A DNA stretch of 64,000 nucleotides from assembly GCF_030064165.1 (NCBI RefSeq), contig NZ_CP125947.1, forward strand, positions 558,001-622,000. The letters run 5' to 3'. The position numbers and the translations under genes are program-made. Under the pieces are notes generated by a model, which saw only the letters and a program-made list of their open reading frames with translations, was not told where the DNA came from and made no database searches. Source of the DNA: Comamonas resistens (GTDB lineage Bacteria > Pseudomonadota > Gammaproteobacteria > Burkholderiales > Burkholderiaceae_C). Below, piece after piece: positions 1 through 11,501 of this stretch (position 1 is the stretch's first letter; every line of letters starts with the position of its first letter).

Positions 1-2559
<2,559 letters not shown>

Positions 2560-2732
2560 ATAACTTTGGGTTGAAGCTCAGAAAATGAAGACGGAATGGA
2601 TCGAAAGATCGTTCAAGTTATGCCAAGTGATGGCGCAATCGAAAAGCTGATAGAAGACTCTATGAATTCGTTGGAGAGAGAGTAAGGGATTAAGAAGTTA
2701 ATGCCCAAGCGATCGATCCGACAAAAAGTTTA
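2560..2732 (+). other. 23S-5S internal transcribed spacer
   Basis: Spacer of about 170 nt between the rRNA genes. It is AT-richer than the flanking coding DNA. I see no tRNA in it, which is normal for a 23S-5S spacer. It presumably holds the paired processing stems for RNase III, but I did not fold it. Confidence 0.7.
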
Positions 2733-2847
2733 TGCCTGATGACCATAGCGATTTGGTACCACTCCTTCCCATCCCGAACAGGACAGTGAAACGAATTTGC
2801 GCCGATGATAGTGCGGGTTCCCGTGTGAAAGTAGGTCATCGTCAGGC
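2733..2847 (+). rRNA. rrf: 5S ribosomal RNA
   Basis: About 115 nt. The ends pair: TGCCTGATGACC at the start with GGTCATCGTCAGGC at the end. The conserved internal stretch CCCATCCCGAACAGG is present around 2768-2783. It lies 170 nt after 23S and just before a strong terminator, so it is the last gene of the rrn operon. Ends are defined by the terminal stem and may differ by one or two bases. Confidence 0.95.
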
Positions 2848-2860
2848 TCTTACAGAGAAA

Positions 2861-2892
2861 AACCCCGTAGTCAGATGACTACGGGGTTTTTT
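2861..2892 (+). terminator. rrn operon intrinsic terminator
   Basis: Perfect 10-bp stem CCCCGTAGTC / GACTACGGGG with a 4-nt loop (AGAT), followed directly by six T. It starts 14 nt after the 5S end and closes the rrn operon. Confidence 0.93.
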
Positions 2893-2968
2893 ATTGCTCG
2901 CTTCGAAATGAGGAGCAATTTGCGCAGGCTGTCAAAGCATTGCGGCTGTAAAAATACCGGAAATCCAT

Positions 2969-2997
2969 AAAAAGAGAGCGCCAGGCGCTCTCTTTTT
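2969..2997 (-). terminator. Hairpin terminator of the metallo-hydrolase gene, probably bidirectional
   Basis: Perfect 14-bp inverted repeat around a single A, with A5 on the left and T5 on the right, so it can act in both directions. The TAA stop of the minus-strand gene (2996-2998) overlaps the right arm, so the hairpin sits directly on the 3' end of that gene. It is also a back-up for rrn read-through. Confidence 0.85.
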
Positions 2998-4075
2998 ATT
3001 TACGCGGCAGCTGGAAGCGTATTACGCCATGCTCATCGCGTCTGCGTTGGAGCTGCCGAGCAAACCAGAGATGGTGAAGATGGGCCAGGGCTTCGCCCAT
3101 GGCAAAGGTCATCTGGTGGGGGTCGAGTGTGCGCTTGAAAAGGATAGACAAGATATCCGCCGCGCTGAGGGAGCGGGTTTGCGCTGCTTTCATGATGTCA
3201 TCAAGGCGCTCCTGATGATGATTCAGCAATTGATGAACACGTGGATGCAGGCCGGTGAAAGGCTTTCCGTGCGATGGCAACACATAGCAGTCCTGAGGCA
3301 GTTCAAGGTAGCGTCGTAAAGAACTGAGGAAGAGCTGCAAGGGGTTGGCTTCAGGCTCGGAGGCATGCACGCTGACGTTGGCTGAAATGCGCGGGAGCAC
3401 CATGTCGCCGCTGATGAGGATGTTCAGCGCCTGGCAATACAGTGCCATATGCTCGGGTGCATGGCCATAGCCGACGATGCATTGCCAGTCATGGCTACCG
3501 ATGGTGATGCTTGAGCCGTCCATGATGCGGCAATAGGTTTCGGGAATGGGACTGACCAGCGAGGAGTAGTAACTGCCGCGTCCCCGGACATGCGTGAGAA
3601 AGTCTGCATCCGTCTGGCCATGCAGGCGATAGAACTCAAAGCCCGATTCGCCGCCAAAACCATCACGATCCTTCATTGCGACACGGGCCGTGTTGTAGTC
3701 GGTGGCACTGATCCAGAGTGGAGCCTTCCAATGTTCGCACAGCCAGCCGGCCAAGCCGATGTGGTCGGGATGCATGTGCGTGACGATGACTCGCAGAACA
3801 GGCAGGCCCTCGAGCTCATTCGCAAAAATCTGCTCCCACTGGCTGCGTGCTTCTGTGCGATTGACGCAGCAGTCGATGACTGACCATCCATCCACCATCT
3901 GTCCGTACATATCTTCCTGGCGGTCACGCAGCAACCAGAGGTTGATGTGATCCAGTGCGAATGGCAGAGACATTCGAATCCATTTGATGCCGGGTGCTAT
4001 CTCCAGACATTGGCCGGCGGCCGGCAGATTCTCACCCAATGGATATTGAAGAGCAGATTCATGGGGATGGTTCAT
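2996..4075 (-). CDS. MBL-fold metallo-hydrolase
   Basis: 359 residues. A metallo-beta-lactamase-fold hydrolase with the zinc motif H-x-H-x-D-H at residues 100-105 (THMHPDHIG). The later ligands are visible as GHAPEHMALY, SGDMVLP and LPSHGKP. About 90 residues after the core look like the small winged-helix-type C-terminal domain found in LACTB2-like members. The substrate cannot be told from sequence; a thioester or ester linked to acyl-CoA breakdown is only suggested by context. It is divergent from the liuR regulator, and the shared 120-bp gap contains a liuR-type palindrome, so the two are probably co-regulated. ATG start at 4075. Confidence 0.88.
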   Translation of the reverse strand: MNHPHESALQYPLGENLPAAGQCLEIAPGIKWIRMSLPFALDHINLWLLRDRQEDMYGQMVDGWSVIDCCVNRTEARSQWEQIFANELEGLPVLRVIVTHMHPDHIGLAGWLCEHWKAPLWISATDYNTARVAMKDRDGFGGESGFEFYRLHGQTDADFLTHVRGRGSYYSSLVSPIPETYCRIMDGSSITIGSHDWQCIVGYGHAPEHMALYCQALNILISGDMVLPRISANVSVHASEPEANPLQLFLSSLRRYLELPQDCYVLPSHGKPFTGLHPRVHQLLNHHQERLDDIMKAAQTRSLSAADILSILFKRTLDPHQMTFAMGEALAHLHHLWFARQLQRRRDEHGVIRFQLPRK

Positions 4076-4096
4076 GGGTGGCCTATATCGTTTAGC

Positions 4097-4120
4097 ATTG
4101 ACGTTAACGTAAACGTCAGT
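4097..4120. promoter_or_regulatory. Probable LiuR operator 1 (divergent promoter)
   Basis: 24-bp near-palindrome centred on AACGTAAACG, in the gap between the metallo-hydrolase and liuR. It matches operator 2 at 22 of 24 positions by eye; the differences are T to A at position 10 and A to G at position 23. MerR-family LiuR proteins of Proteobacteria are known to bind palindromes with this ACGT-rich core. Assignment to this LiuR is inference from motif and position. Confidence 0.82.
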
Positions 4121-4194
4121 GATTTAAACAATATTTTAAAGAGCGGGATGCGTGGTGCAGTCACCTGCGCGATGCATTCTTGCTAGGTAGAACC

Positions 4195-4596
4195 ATGTCT
4201 AACAACTACACCATCAGCGATCTGGCCAAGGAGTTCGATCTCACCACCCGAGCTATCCGCTTCTATGAGGATATGGGTCTGCTGCAGCCTGAGCGATCCG
4301 GGGCAGCGGGGCGCAATCGCGTGTATTCGTCGCGTGACCGCGCACGACTGCGGCTGACGCTGCGTGCCAAGCGGCTGGGCCTGTCATTGACCGAGGCCAA
4401 GGAGATCATCGATCTCTACGACAGCCCACGTGATACCGGCGTTCAATTGAAGAAGTTCCTCGACGTCCTGGCTGTGCATCGCAAGCAGTTGGAGAGCCAG
4501 ATGGCTGATCTGCAGGCCACTCTGGATGAGGTGCAGGAGCAGGAGAAAGAGGCGCGTCAGCTTCTGAAGAAGCTCGACAAGAAAAATGCTGCATAA
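4195..4596 (+). CDS. liuR: MerR-family transcriptional regulator, LiuR-type
   Basis: 133 residues. N-terminal winged helix-turn-helix typical of MerR (YTISDLAKEFDLTTRAIR at 5-22, then YEDMGLLQPER), followed by a dimerising coiled coil (about 80-130) rich in Glu, Gln and Lys. No cysteine cluster for metal sensing. Liu-type MerR regulators control branched-chain amino acid and isovalerate catabolism, and isovaleryl-CoA dehydrogenase lies two genes downstream. ATG at 4195 is chosen over an in-frame TTG at 4180 because it gives the usual MerR N-terminus. It is flanked by two operator-like palindromes, so autoregulation plus control of liuA is likely. Confidence 0.9.
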   Translation: MSNNYTISDLAKEFDLTTRAIRFYEDMGLLQPERSGAAGRNRVYSSRDRARLRLTLRAKRLGLSLTEAKEIIDLYDSPRDTGVQLKKFLDVLAVHRKQLESQMADLQATLDEVQEQEKEARQLLKKLDKKNAA

Positions 4597-4619
4597 TTGA
4601 CGTTTACGTAAACGTCAAT
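4596..4619. promoter_or_regulatory. Probable LiuR operator 2 (upstream of thioesterase-liuA)
   Basis: Perfect 24-bp palindrome: ATTGACGTTTAC followed exactly by its reverse complement. Its first base is the last base of the liuR TAA stop codon. It lies 90 bp before the thioesterase start, where it would control the thioesterase-liuA transcript. Confidence 0.85.
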
Positions 4620-4709
4620 GTGAGTGAGAAGAGCCGGCCTTGTGAGCTGGCTTCTGTGAAGCTCTGTTGGCGTCAGTACCAGTCAATTCAGATCTTGTGG
4701 AGACCATGC

Positions 4710-5162
4710 ATGAAATTGCAGGACGACTCAATGGATTACGAGAGTCGCGTACGCCAGAGTTTTGGCTTGCAGGGGGCCATGCAGACCTTGGGGGCGGAAC
4801 TCACCCGCATAGCGCCAGGTGCCGTGGACATCTGCCTGGATTGGGCGCCCGGCCTGACTCAGCAGCATGGCTTTCTGCATGCAGGCATGGTGTCCACTGC
4901 CCTGGACTCCGCATGCGGCTACGCAGGGCTGACCCAGATGCCAGCCGATGCCGCGGTGTTGACCATCGAATTCAAGATCAATCTGTTGGCTCCGGCAAAA
5001 GGACAGCGCTTTCGCATGGAAGGGCGGGTGATCAAGCCGGGACGCACGATCACCGTGACGGAAGGCCGGGCCTATGCCATAGACCAGGATAAAGAAAAGC
5101 TGGTGGCTACCATGGGCTGCACGCTGATGTGTGTGCAGGACCGCCAAGGCCTGAGCGATTAA
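4710..5162 (+). CDS. PaaI-type hotdog-fold acyl-CoA thioesterase
   Basis: 150 residues. Contains the hotdog-fold signature HGFLHAGMVSTALDSACGYA (about 50-69), matching the catalytic helix region of PaaI/YigI-type thioesterases, which hydrolyse medium or aromatic acyl-CoA. The likely role is releasing stalled acyl-CoA during isovalerate or fatty-acid breakdown; that is inference from its place between liuR and liuA. ATG at 4710 is preceded by GGAGA with good spacing. Longer in-frame starts back to 4620 would encode an unconserved-looking leader and run into operator 2, so they are rejected. Confidence 0.85.
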   Translation: MKLQDDSMDYESRVRQSFGLQGAMQTLGAELTRIAPGAVDICLDWAPGLTQQHGFLHAGMVSTALDSACGYAGLTQMPADAAVLTIEFKINLLAPAKGQRFRMEGRVIKPGRTITVTEGRAYAIDQDKEKLVATMGCTLMCVQDRQGLSD

Positions 5163-5207
5163 ACCAACCATTCAATCCAGATTCGACGATATCAATAGGA
5201 GACAACC

Positions 5208-6395
5208 ATGAGCCTTGCCAATCTGCCAGGACTGAATTTCCAGCTGGGCGAAGACATCGATGCCTTGCGCGATGCGGTGCGCGAATTCGCGCAGAGCGAG
5301 ATTGCACCACGTGCCGCGGAGATCGACCGCAACGACCAGTTCCCCATGGATCTGTGGCGCAAGTTCGGTGATCTGGGCGTGCTGGGCATCACCGTGCCCG
5401 AGCAGTACGGCGGTGCCAATATGGGCTATCTGGCCCATATGGTGGCCATGGAGGAGATCTCGCGTGCCAGCGCCTCGGTGGGCCTGTCCTATGGCGCGCA
5501 CAGCAATCTGTGCGTGAACCAGATCAACCGCAACGGCAACGAGGCGCAGAAGGCCAAGTATCTGCCCAAGCTGATCAGCGGCGAACATGTGGGTGCACTG
5601 GCCATGAGCGAGCCCGGTGCTGGCTCCGACGTGATCAGCATGAAGCTCAAGGCCGAGGACAAGGGTGGCTACTACCTGCTCAATGGCAACAAGATGTGGA
5701 TCACCAACGGCCCCGATGCCGACACCTTGGTGGTCTATGCCAAGAGCGAGCCTGAGATGGGCGCGCGTGGCGTGACGGCCTTCCTGATCGAAAAGGGCAT
5801 GAAGGGTTTCAGCATCGCGCAGAAGCTGGACAAGCTGGGCATGCGTGGCAGCCACACGGGTGAGTTGGTGTTTCAGAACGTCGAAGTGCCTGCCGAGAAC
5901 GTGCTGGGCGGCGTGAACATGGGCGCCAAGGTGCTGATGAGTGGCCTGGACTACGAGCGCGCCGTGCTGACTGGCGGGCCGCTGGGCATCATGCAGTCGG
6001 TGATGGACAACGTCGTTCCCTATATCCACGATCGCAAGCAGTTTGGCCAGAGCATTGGTGAGTTCCAGCTCATCCAGGGCAAGGTGGCCGATATGTACAC
6101 CGTGCTGCAGGCGGGCCGCTCCTTCGCCTATACGGTCGCCAAAAACCTCGATCTGCTGGGAACCGACCATGTTCGTCAGGTTCGCAAGGACTGCGCCAGT
6201 GTCATTCTCTGGTGTGCCGAGAAGGCCACCTGGATGGCTGGCGAAGGCGTGCAAATCTATGGCGGCAATGGGTATATCAACGAGTATCCGCTCGGTCGTT
6301 TGTGGCGAGATGCGAAACTCTACGAGATTGGTGCCGGAACCAGCGAAATTCGCCGCATGTTGATAGGCCGCGAACTGTTTGCTGAAACCTGCTGA
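5208..6395 (+). CDS. liuA: Isovaleryl-CoA dehydrogenase
   Basis: 395 residues, the family's usual length. FAD-dependent oxidation of isovaleryl-CoA to 3-methylcrotonyl-CoA, step one of the Liu pathway. Acyl-CoA dehydrogenase signatures are seen: SEPGAGSDV (134-142), a C-terminal [13 protein letters not shown] and [14 protein letters not shown]. The catalytic glutamate is at E250 in [12 protein letters not shown], the position used by isovaleryl- and long-chain enzymes, not at the C-terminal site of short-chain ones; this is the best argument for the substrate. Strong ribosome site AGGAGACAACC before ATG 5208. The liuB, liuC, liuD and liuE genes lie 31-40 kb downstream. Confidence 0.95.
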   Translation: MSLANLPGLNFQLGEDIDALRDAVREFAQSEIAPRAAEIDRNDQFPMDLWRKFGDLGVLGITVPEQYGGANMGYLAHMVAMEEISRASASVGLSYGAHSNLCVNQINRNGNEAQKAKYLPKLISGEHVGALAMSEPGAGSDVISMKLKAEDKGGYYLLNGNKMWITNGPDADTLVVYAKSEPEMGARGVTAFLIEKGMKGFSIAQKLDKLGMRGSHTGELVFQNVEVPAENVLGGVNMGAKVLMSGLDYERAVLTGGPLGIMQSVMDNVVPYIHDRKQFGQSIGEFQLIQGKVADMYTVLQAGRSFAYTVAKNLDLLGTDHVRQVRKDCASVILWCAEKATWMAGEGVQIYGGNGYINEYPLGRLWRDAKLYEIGAGTSEIRRMLIGRELFAETC

Positions 6396-6445
6396 AAAAG
6401 CAGGAGCTGCGCCGTTCTTTCAACCACAAAAAGAAGGATAGCTTC

Positions 6446-7108
6446 ATGACAACGACCTCCATCGAAGAACTGTTTGTCCACAACCGCGAATGGGCAGACC
6501 AGATGGAGCGTGATCGTCCTGGTTTCTTTACCGGACTGATGGCGCAGCAAAAACCCAAGTACATGTGGATCGGCTGTTCGGACAGCCGTGTGCCAGCCAA
6601 CCAGATCACGGGTCTGGAGCCTGGCGAGGTGTTCGTTCACCGCAACGTGGCCAACGTGGTGGTACCCAGCGATCTGAACTGCCTTTCCACCATCCAGTAC
6701 TCGGTCGATCATCTGAAGATCGAGCACCTGATGGTTGTTGGCCACTATGGTTGCGGCGGCGTGTATGCGGCCCTGAACAATCTGCGCCTGGGCCTGGTGG
6801 ACAACTGGACCCGCCATGTGCGCGATGTGCGCGACAAGCACATCAAGCTGCTGGAAGGCATCTCCACCCAGTTCCGCCACGATGCGCTGTGCGAGCTCAA
6901 CGCCATCGAGCAGGTGGTCAACGTGGCACAGTCCACGGTGATGCAGGATGCCTGGGCCCGAGGGCAGAAGGTGACTTTGCACGGCTGGTGCTACAGCCTC
7001 AACAACGGCCACATTACCAACCTCGAAATGACCGTGCCCGGTGTGGGCGGTCTGGAGGATGTCTACAACAAGGCTGTCGAGAAGGTCGCAGCGCGCAAGC
7101 GCGACTGA
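6446..7108 (+). CDS. can: Beta-class carbonic anhydrase
   Basis: 220 residues. Interconverts CO2 and bicarbonate in the cytoplasm. Zinc ligands C44 (in IGCSDSRVP), H100 and C103 (in VGHYGCGGVYA) and the D46/R48 dyad are all present. Preceded by AGAAGGATAG, a fair ribosome site. Bicarbonate supply makes sense beside a pathway containing a biotin carboxylase (liuB/liuD), but direct co-transcription with liuA, 50 bp upstream, is only likely. It is clearly different from the second carbonic anhydrase at 23 kb. Confidence 0.95.
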   Translation: MTTTSIEELFVHNREWADQMERDRPGFFTGLMAQQKPKYMWIGCSDSRVPANQITGLEPGEVFVHRNVANVVVPSDLNCLSTIQYSVDHLKIEHLMVVGHYGCGGVYAALNNLRLGLVDNWTRHVRDVRDKHIKLLEGISTQFRHDALCELNAIEQVVNVAQSTVMQDAWARGQKVTLHGWCYSLNNGHITNLEMTVPGVGGLEDVYNKAVEKVAARKRD

Positions 7109-7209
7109 TCGCTGCCGCTGCGCAGTTGCAGTGCTGTGGTGCAGGTCCGAGACGCCAGCCGTCCGGCCTGCCTGACCGCATTGCTTGTTTTTGGAGCGAC
7201 TGGCCCGCC

Positions 7210-9030
7210 ATGTTTCCGCAACGACTGGACGCCCCGCAGGCCTATGCCATTGCACAGGCCTTGATGCATGGTTTCAACCTGCACTACCGTATGTTCAGTG
7301 CGGAGGCTGCCAGAGCCAAGCACCGCTTTGAATCCATGGACTGGCAGGGTCAGCAGCGCGCGCAGCGCGAGCGTATAGCGTTTTATGACCTGCAGGTGCG
7401 TGCCTGCATTCAACGGCTGGAAGAGGAGTTTGAAGCCAGCCAGCAGAGCATGGCCGTCTGGCAGCAGGTCAAGCTGCACTATATCGGGTTGATGGTGGAT
7501 CATCTGCAGCCCGAGCTGGCCGAAACTTTTTTCAACTCGGTCACCACCAAGATCCTGCACCGCACGCACTTTCACAACGACTTCATCTTTGTGCGCGCGG
7601 CCGTCAGCACGGAGTATCTGGAAAATACGGAGCCCGGGGCCATCCCCACTTACAGGGCCTACTATCCCGGCAGTCGCGAGCATCTGGAGGACACGCTGCA
7701 GACGCTGTTCGAGCAATTGCAACTGGCTTGCCCCTTTGAGGATCTGGCGCGGGATGTGCATTTGCTGGCCGATCGCATGCGCCACAAGCTGGCGAGCCTG
7801 ACGCTCAGACCCAACTTCCAGATTCAGGTGCTCTCCAGCCTCTTCTATCGCAACAAGGGCGCTTATCTGGTGGGCAAGATCATCACCGGCTATACCGAGC
7901 TGCCGCTGGCAATTCCCATCCTGCATGGCAGCCGAGGCCAGCTGATACTGCATGCGGCATTGTTTGGTGAAGACGATCTGCATGCGCTGTTCAGCTTTGC
8001 GCGGGCTTACTTCATGGTGCACATGGACGTGCCCAGCGCCTATGTGAGCTTTTTGCATCGCCTGATGCCGCGCAAGCCGCCTACCGAGATCTACAACGCA
8101 CTGGGTCTGGCCAAGCAGGGCAAGACGCTGTTCTATCGCGATTTTCTGCATCATTTGCGCCATTCCAGCGATCAGCTGCGCATTGCGCCGGGTATCAAGG
8201 GCTTGGTCATGCTGGTGTTCGACCTGCCCAGCTTTCCCTATGTCTTCAAGCTCATCAAGGACCGCATCGCCAGCAGCAAGGAGATCACACGCTCCCAGGT
8301 CAAGGACAAGTACCAACTGGTCAAGCGCCATGACCGGGGCGGGCGCATGGCCGATACCCTGGAGTACAGCCTGGTGGCCTTTCCGCGCAGCCGCTTCAGC
8401 AGCGAGTTGCTGGCCGAGCTGCAGGCGCATGCCCCTGAACAGATAGAGATCAGCGACCGTGACGGTGACGGCCAGGAAGAGGTCATCATCAGCCACCTTT
8501 ACATCGAGCGGCGCCTGGTACCGCTGAACCTGTTTCTGATGGAGTGTCTGGCCGAGGCCGATACCAAGCCCGAGCGCCGCGCGGCCATGGAAAAAGCCAT
8601 CGTGGAATACGGCAATGCCATCAAGGATCTGGTCGCCACCAATATCTTTCCCGGTGACATGCTGTGGAAAAACTTTGGCGTGACCCGCGGCGGCAAGGTC
8701 GTGTTCTACGACTATGACGAGATCGAATATCTGACGGATTGCAACTTTCGCGATGTGCCGTTGCCGCGCAACGAGGAGGAGGAAATGTCGGGCGATATCT
8801 GGTACCCGGTCGGCCCACGAGATGTATTTCCCGAAACGTTCGGGCCTTTTCTGCTGGGCCATCCTGCCGTGCGCGACATCTTCATGCGCCACCATGCCGA
8901 CTTGCTGGAAGCTGATTTCTGGCGCTCTCATCAAAACCGTATCCGCGATGGGCAGATGCTGGATGTGTTCCCCTATGAGCGCAGCCACTTCCTGCACGCG
9001 GGCGAGACAGGCCTGGCCACGCAGACTTGA
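7210..9030 (+). CDS. aceK: Isocitrate dehydrogenase kinase/phosphatase
   Basis: 606 residues, against 578 in E. coli. Bifunctional enzyme that phosphorylates and dephosphorylates isocitrate dehydrogenase, sending isocitrate to the glyoxylate shunt. Family-specific kinase stretches are clear: APGIKGLVMLVFDLPSFP followed by VFKLIKDR, the KDKYQLVKRHDRGGRMADT block, and ATNIFPGDMLWKNFGV with FYDYDEIEYL. The start is ATG 7210; the frame stays open into the carbonic anhydrase gene but that part is a shadow. No aceA or aceB is in this window, so it is separated from its usual operon partners. Its neighbours feed acetyl-CoA, consistent with shunt control. Confidence 0.96.
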   Translation: MFPQRLDAPQAYAIAQALMHGFNLHYRMFSAEAARAKHRFESMDWQGQQRAQRERIAFYDLQVRACIQRLEEEFEASQQSMAVWQQVKLHYIGLMVDHLQPELAETFFNSVTTKILHRTHFHNDFIFVRAAVSTEYLENTEPGAIPTYRAYYPGSREHLEDTLQTLFEQLQLACPFEDLARDVHLLADRMRHKLASLTLRPNFQIQVLSSLFYRNKGAYLVGKIITGYTELPLAIPILHGSRGQLILHAALFGEDDLHALFSFARAYFMVHMDVPSAYVSFLHRLMPRKPPTEIYNALGLAKQGKTLFYRDFLHHLRHSSDQLRIAPGIKGLVMLVFDLPSFPYVFKLIKDRIASSKEITRSQVKDKYQLVKRHDRGGRMADTLEYSLVAFPRSRFSSELLAELQAHAPEQIEISDRDGDGQEEVIISHLYIERRLVPLNLFLMECLAEADTKPERRAAMEKAIVEYGNAIKDLVATNIFPGDMLWKNFGVTRGGKVVFYDYDEIEYLTDCNFRDVPLPRNEEEEMSGDIWYPVGPRDVFPETFGPFLLGHPAVRDIFMRHHADLLEADFWRSHQNRIRDGQMLDVFPYERSHFLHAGETGLATQT

Positions 9031-9065
9031 ATTTTCTCAACCCATAGCCTCGTTCAAGAGGCAAT

Positions 9066-9076
9066 CCCCCCCCCCC
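9066..9076 (+). repeat. Poly-C tract (11 C) before thiolase ribosome site
   Basis: Eleven consecutive C end just 5 nt before the AGGAGA ribosome site (9081) of the thiolase gene. Such tracts slip during replication. Here it is non-coding, so a length change could alter only spacing or leader structure. A sequencing artefact is also possible. Confidence 0.8.
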
Positions 9077-9092
9077 TCAAAGGAGACAAACC

Positions 9093-10277
9093 ATGCATCA
9101 GGACCCCGTCGTCATCGTCAGCGCAGCTCGCACTCCCATGGGCGCATTCCAAGGCGATTTTTCCGATCTGGCTGCCCATGACCTGGGCGGTGCAGCCATC
9201 AAGGCTGCGGTGGAGCGTGCAGGCATCCAGCCCGAACTGGTGGAGGAAGTGCTGTTCGGCAACTGCCTGATGGCCGGCCAAGGCCAGGCGCCCGCCCGCC
9301 AGGCCGGCTTCAAGGGCGGTTTGCCGCAATCCACAGGTGCCGTGACCCTGTCCAAGATGTGCGGTGCCGGTATGGAGGCCACGATTCTGGCCCACGACCA
9401 GCTCATCGCAGGCAGTCGTGAGGTGATGGTCGCCGGCGGCATGGAGAGCATGACCAATGCGCCCTATCTGCTCAAGAAGGGACGTGGCGGCTATCGCATG
9501 GGGCACGACAAGATCTTCGATCACATGATGCTCGACGGCCTCGAAGATGCCTATGAAGCAGGCCGCTCCATGGGCACCTTCGGCGAAGACTGTGCCGCCA
9601 AATACCATTTCACGCGTGAAGCGCAGGACGCGTTTGCCATTGCCAGCGTGCAGCGCGCGCAAGCTGCTGCGCAAAGCGGTGCGTTTGACGCCGAAATCAC
9701 GCCTGTCACCGTCAAGACCCGCAAGGGCGATGTGACCGTCAGCCTGGACGAGGGGCCGGCCAAGGCCAAGCTGGACAAGATCGGCAGCCTCAAGCCAGCG
9801 TTCAAGAAGGACGGCACGATCACCGCAGCTTCCAGCTCCAGCATCAACGATGGCGCTGCCGCCATGGTGCTGATGCGTGAATCCACGGCCAAGCAACTGG
9901 GCTGCAAGCCGCTGGCGCGCATTGTCTCGCACGCCACCTTTGCGCAAGCTCCCGAGTGGTTCACCACGGCTCCTGTGGGTGCGACCGAAAAGGCTCTCAA
10001 GAAGGCCGGCTGGAAGGTCGAGGACGTGGATCTGTGGGAGATCAACGAAGCCTTTGCCGTCGTGCCCATGGCGCTGATGGCCGACCTCAAGGTGCCGCAT
10101 GACAAGGTCAACGTGAATGGCGGTGCCTGTGCCCTGGGGCACCCTATTGGCGCCAGCGGTGCGCGTATTCTGGTGACGCTGCTGCATGCGCTGAAGGCAC
10201 GCGGCAAGAAGAAAGGTCTGGCCACGTTGTGCATCGGCGGCGGTGAGGCCACAGCCATGGCGGTCGAGCTGGTCTGA
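9093..10277 (+). CDS. Acetyl-CoA C-acetyltransferase (thiolase II)
   Basis: 394 residues. Condenses or cleaves acetoacetyl-CoA and acetyl-CoA. The thiolase catalytic set is complete: nucleophile C90 (LSKMCGAGME), H350 (GHPIGASG) and C380 (CIGGGEA). Length and motifs fit biosynthetic/degradative acetyl-CoA acetyltransferases (PhaA/AtoB group). I cannot tell PHB synthesis from acetoacetate breakdown by sequence, but the liu pathway in the same window ends in acetoacetate. Strong AAAGGAGACAAACC ribosome site. Confidence 0.93.
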   Translation: MHQDPVVIVSAARTPMGAFQGDFSDLAAHDLGGAAIKAAVERAGIQPELVEEVLFGNCLMAGQGQAPARQAGFKGGLPQSTGAVTLSKMCGAGMEATILAHDQLIAGSREVMVAGGMESMTNAPYLLKKGRGGYRMGHDKIFDHMMLDGLEDAYEAGRSMGTFGEDCAAKYHFTREAQDAFAIASVQRAQAAAQSGAFDAEITPVTVKTRKGDVTVSLDEGPAKAKLDKIGSLKPAFKKDGTITAASSSSINDGAAAMVLMRESTAKQLGCKPLARIVSHATFAQAPEWFTTAPVGATEKALKKAGWKVEDVDLWEINEAFAVVPMALMADLKVPHDKVNVNGGACALGHPIGASGARILVTLLHALKARGKKKGLATLCIGGGEATAMAVELV

Positions 10278-10403
10278 TCGACTTCTGCCGCGTTTCAGCG
10301 AGCCGGTGCCGATTGCTCCAAGTCGTCACCGGCTTGCGATACATTGAGGCCATGTTCAACGACTGCCGGGAGAGCGCTGGCAGCCATCTAGTGAAAGTCC
10401 TTC

Positions 10404-11501
10404 ATGAGCGCAGACATTGACCGAGACGATGACCGGACCGTGGTACCGCTGAGCGATCAGCAGGCTCAGGCATTCTGGAGAGAGTTTTCCCGCCAGTTGC
10501 CCGCGCTGCAAGCACTGGATGGACATGGTTTTGTGAGTACGGCCAATGAGGTGCTGAACAACTACGCTCCAGGCCTGGCCATCGAACTGGAAGGTGCTGC
10601 CAAGGAGGCCGGCTCCAAGCTCGTGATTTCGGCGCATGGCAACACGGCCGAGTTCGAGAACGCGCAGGTGCTGGTGCGCAATGCGCCCAAGCTACAGAAC
10701 TTTGCCGTACAGGCCTATCGCAGTCGCACCCTGGGTTCCGACTTCGGCATGCGCATGGAGGACTTTGAGCTGACCAGCTCCGATGTGCTGGTGGGCTATT
10801 ACGATGCGGGCGGAATCACGGGGCTGGAGCTGGCATTTGCCAAGCCGATTCCCTCGGACATGATGGGCCATGCCCAGCATATGTCCTTCATCATGCTCGA
10901 CCATATCTTGGGCGAGTGGGATTTTTCGGTGCGCGTGGGGCCGGTGGAGTTCGTCGAAGAGATCTCGCAAGGTCTGAGCAGGCCGGTAAAACTCTCGGAA
11001 TTTCCGCCCGTCTTTGACGGCTTTGTGCGTCAGGAGCTGGGGCGCAGCTACGAATATCCGCAGGAGCAGGACAGCCGTTGGCTGTCGCTGGAAGTGCGTG
11101 CCCGCGATGCCGAGGACGGTGATCCTCCCGATATCCTGACCTTTCATGATTCGGCCAATGCCGTGGCGACGCGAGCCGACCTGTCGTACTTCATGGAATG
11201 GCGCTTCAGCTTCGACAGCCAGGCCCAGCTGGACCAGGTGCGCGATGTGCAGGATGCGCTGGACACCGAATTGGCCCGCCATCAACGCGGTATTCTGGTC
11301 TTCACAAGAGTGGAGAGCATGAGCTCGCGCGTGGCCGCCTATTACGTCGATGACCCCCTGCATGCGCAGCAGCAGGCCGAGCAGCTTGCGGCCAAGCATG
11401 CCGGCGGTATCAAGGCCGAGCTGAACATGAGCTTTGACCCCGCCTGGAACGAGTATCTGTCGTTGTATGGCGCGATTCATCGTCGAGGCGAGGAAGAATG
11501 A
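10404..11501 (+). CDS. DUF695-like protein of unknown function
   Basis: 365 residues, soluble, no signal peptide. The last 130 residues (FMEWRFSFDS, then GILVFTRVESMSSRVAAYY) resemble the DUF695 pattern of alternating strands ending in a [DE]P-x-W-x-E/N-Y motif (DPAWNEY). The first 200 residues appear to be a second alpha/beta domain that I do not recognise. It overlaps the next gene by 4 bp, so the two are co-translated. Acidic overall. No catalytic motif stands out. The start at 10404 has a weak ribosome site. Confidence 0.75.
   Translation: MSADIDRDDDRTVVPLSDQQAQAFWREFSRQLPALQALDGHGFVSTANEVLNNYAPGLAIELEGAAKEAGSKLVISAHGNTAEFENAQVLVRNAPKLQNFAVQAYRSRTLGSDFGMRMEDFELTSSDVLVGYYDAGGITGLELAFAKPIPSDMMGHAQHMSFIMLDHILGEWDFSVRVGPVEFVEEISQGLSRPVKLSEFPPVFDGFVRQELGRSYEYPQEQDSRWLSLEVRARDAEDGDPPDILTFHDSANAVATRADLSYFMEWRFSFDSQAQLDQVRDVQDALDTELARHQRGILVFTRVESMSSRVAAYYVDDPLHAQQQAEQLAAKHAGGIKAELNMSFDPAWNEYLSLYGAIHRRGEEE

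Noticed and set aside
6565..7209. Possible N-terminal extension of AceK by 215 residues
   Set aside because: That stretch overlaps the intact carbonic anhydrase gene in another frame and reads as Arg/Gly-rich noise. AceK homology begins at ATG 7210.
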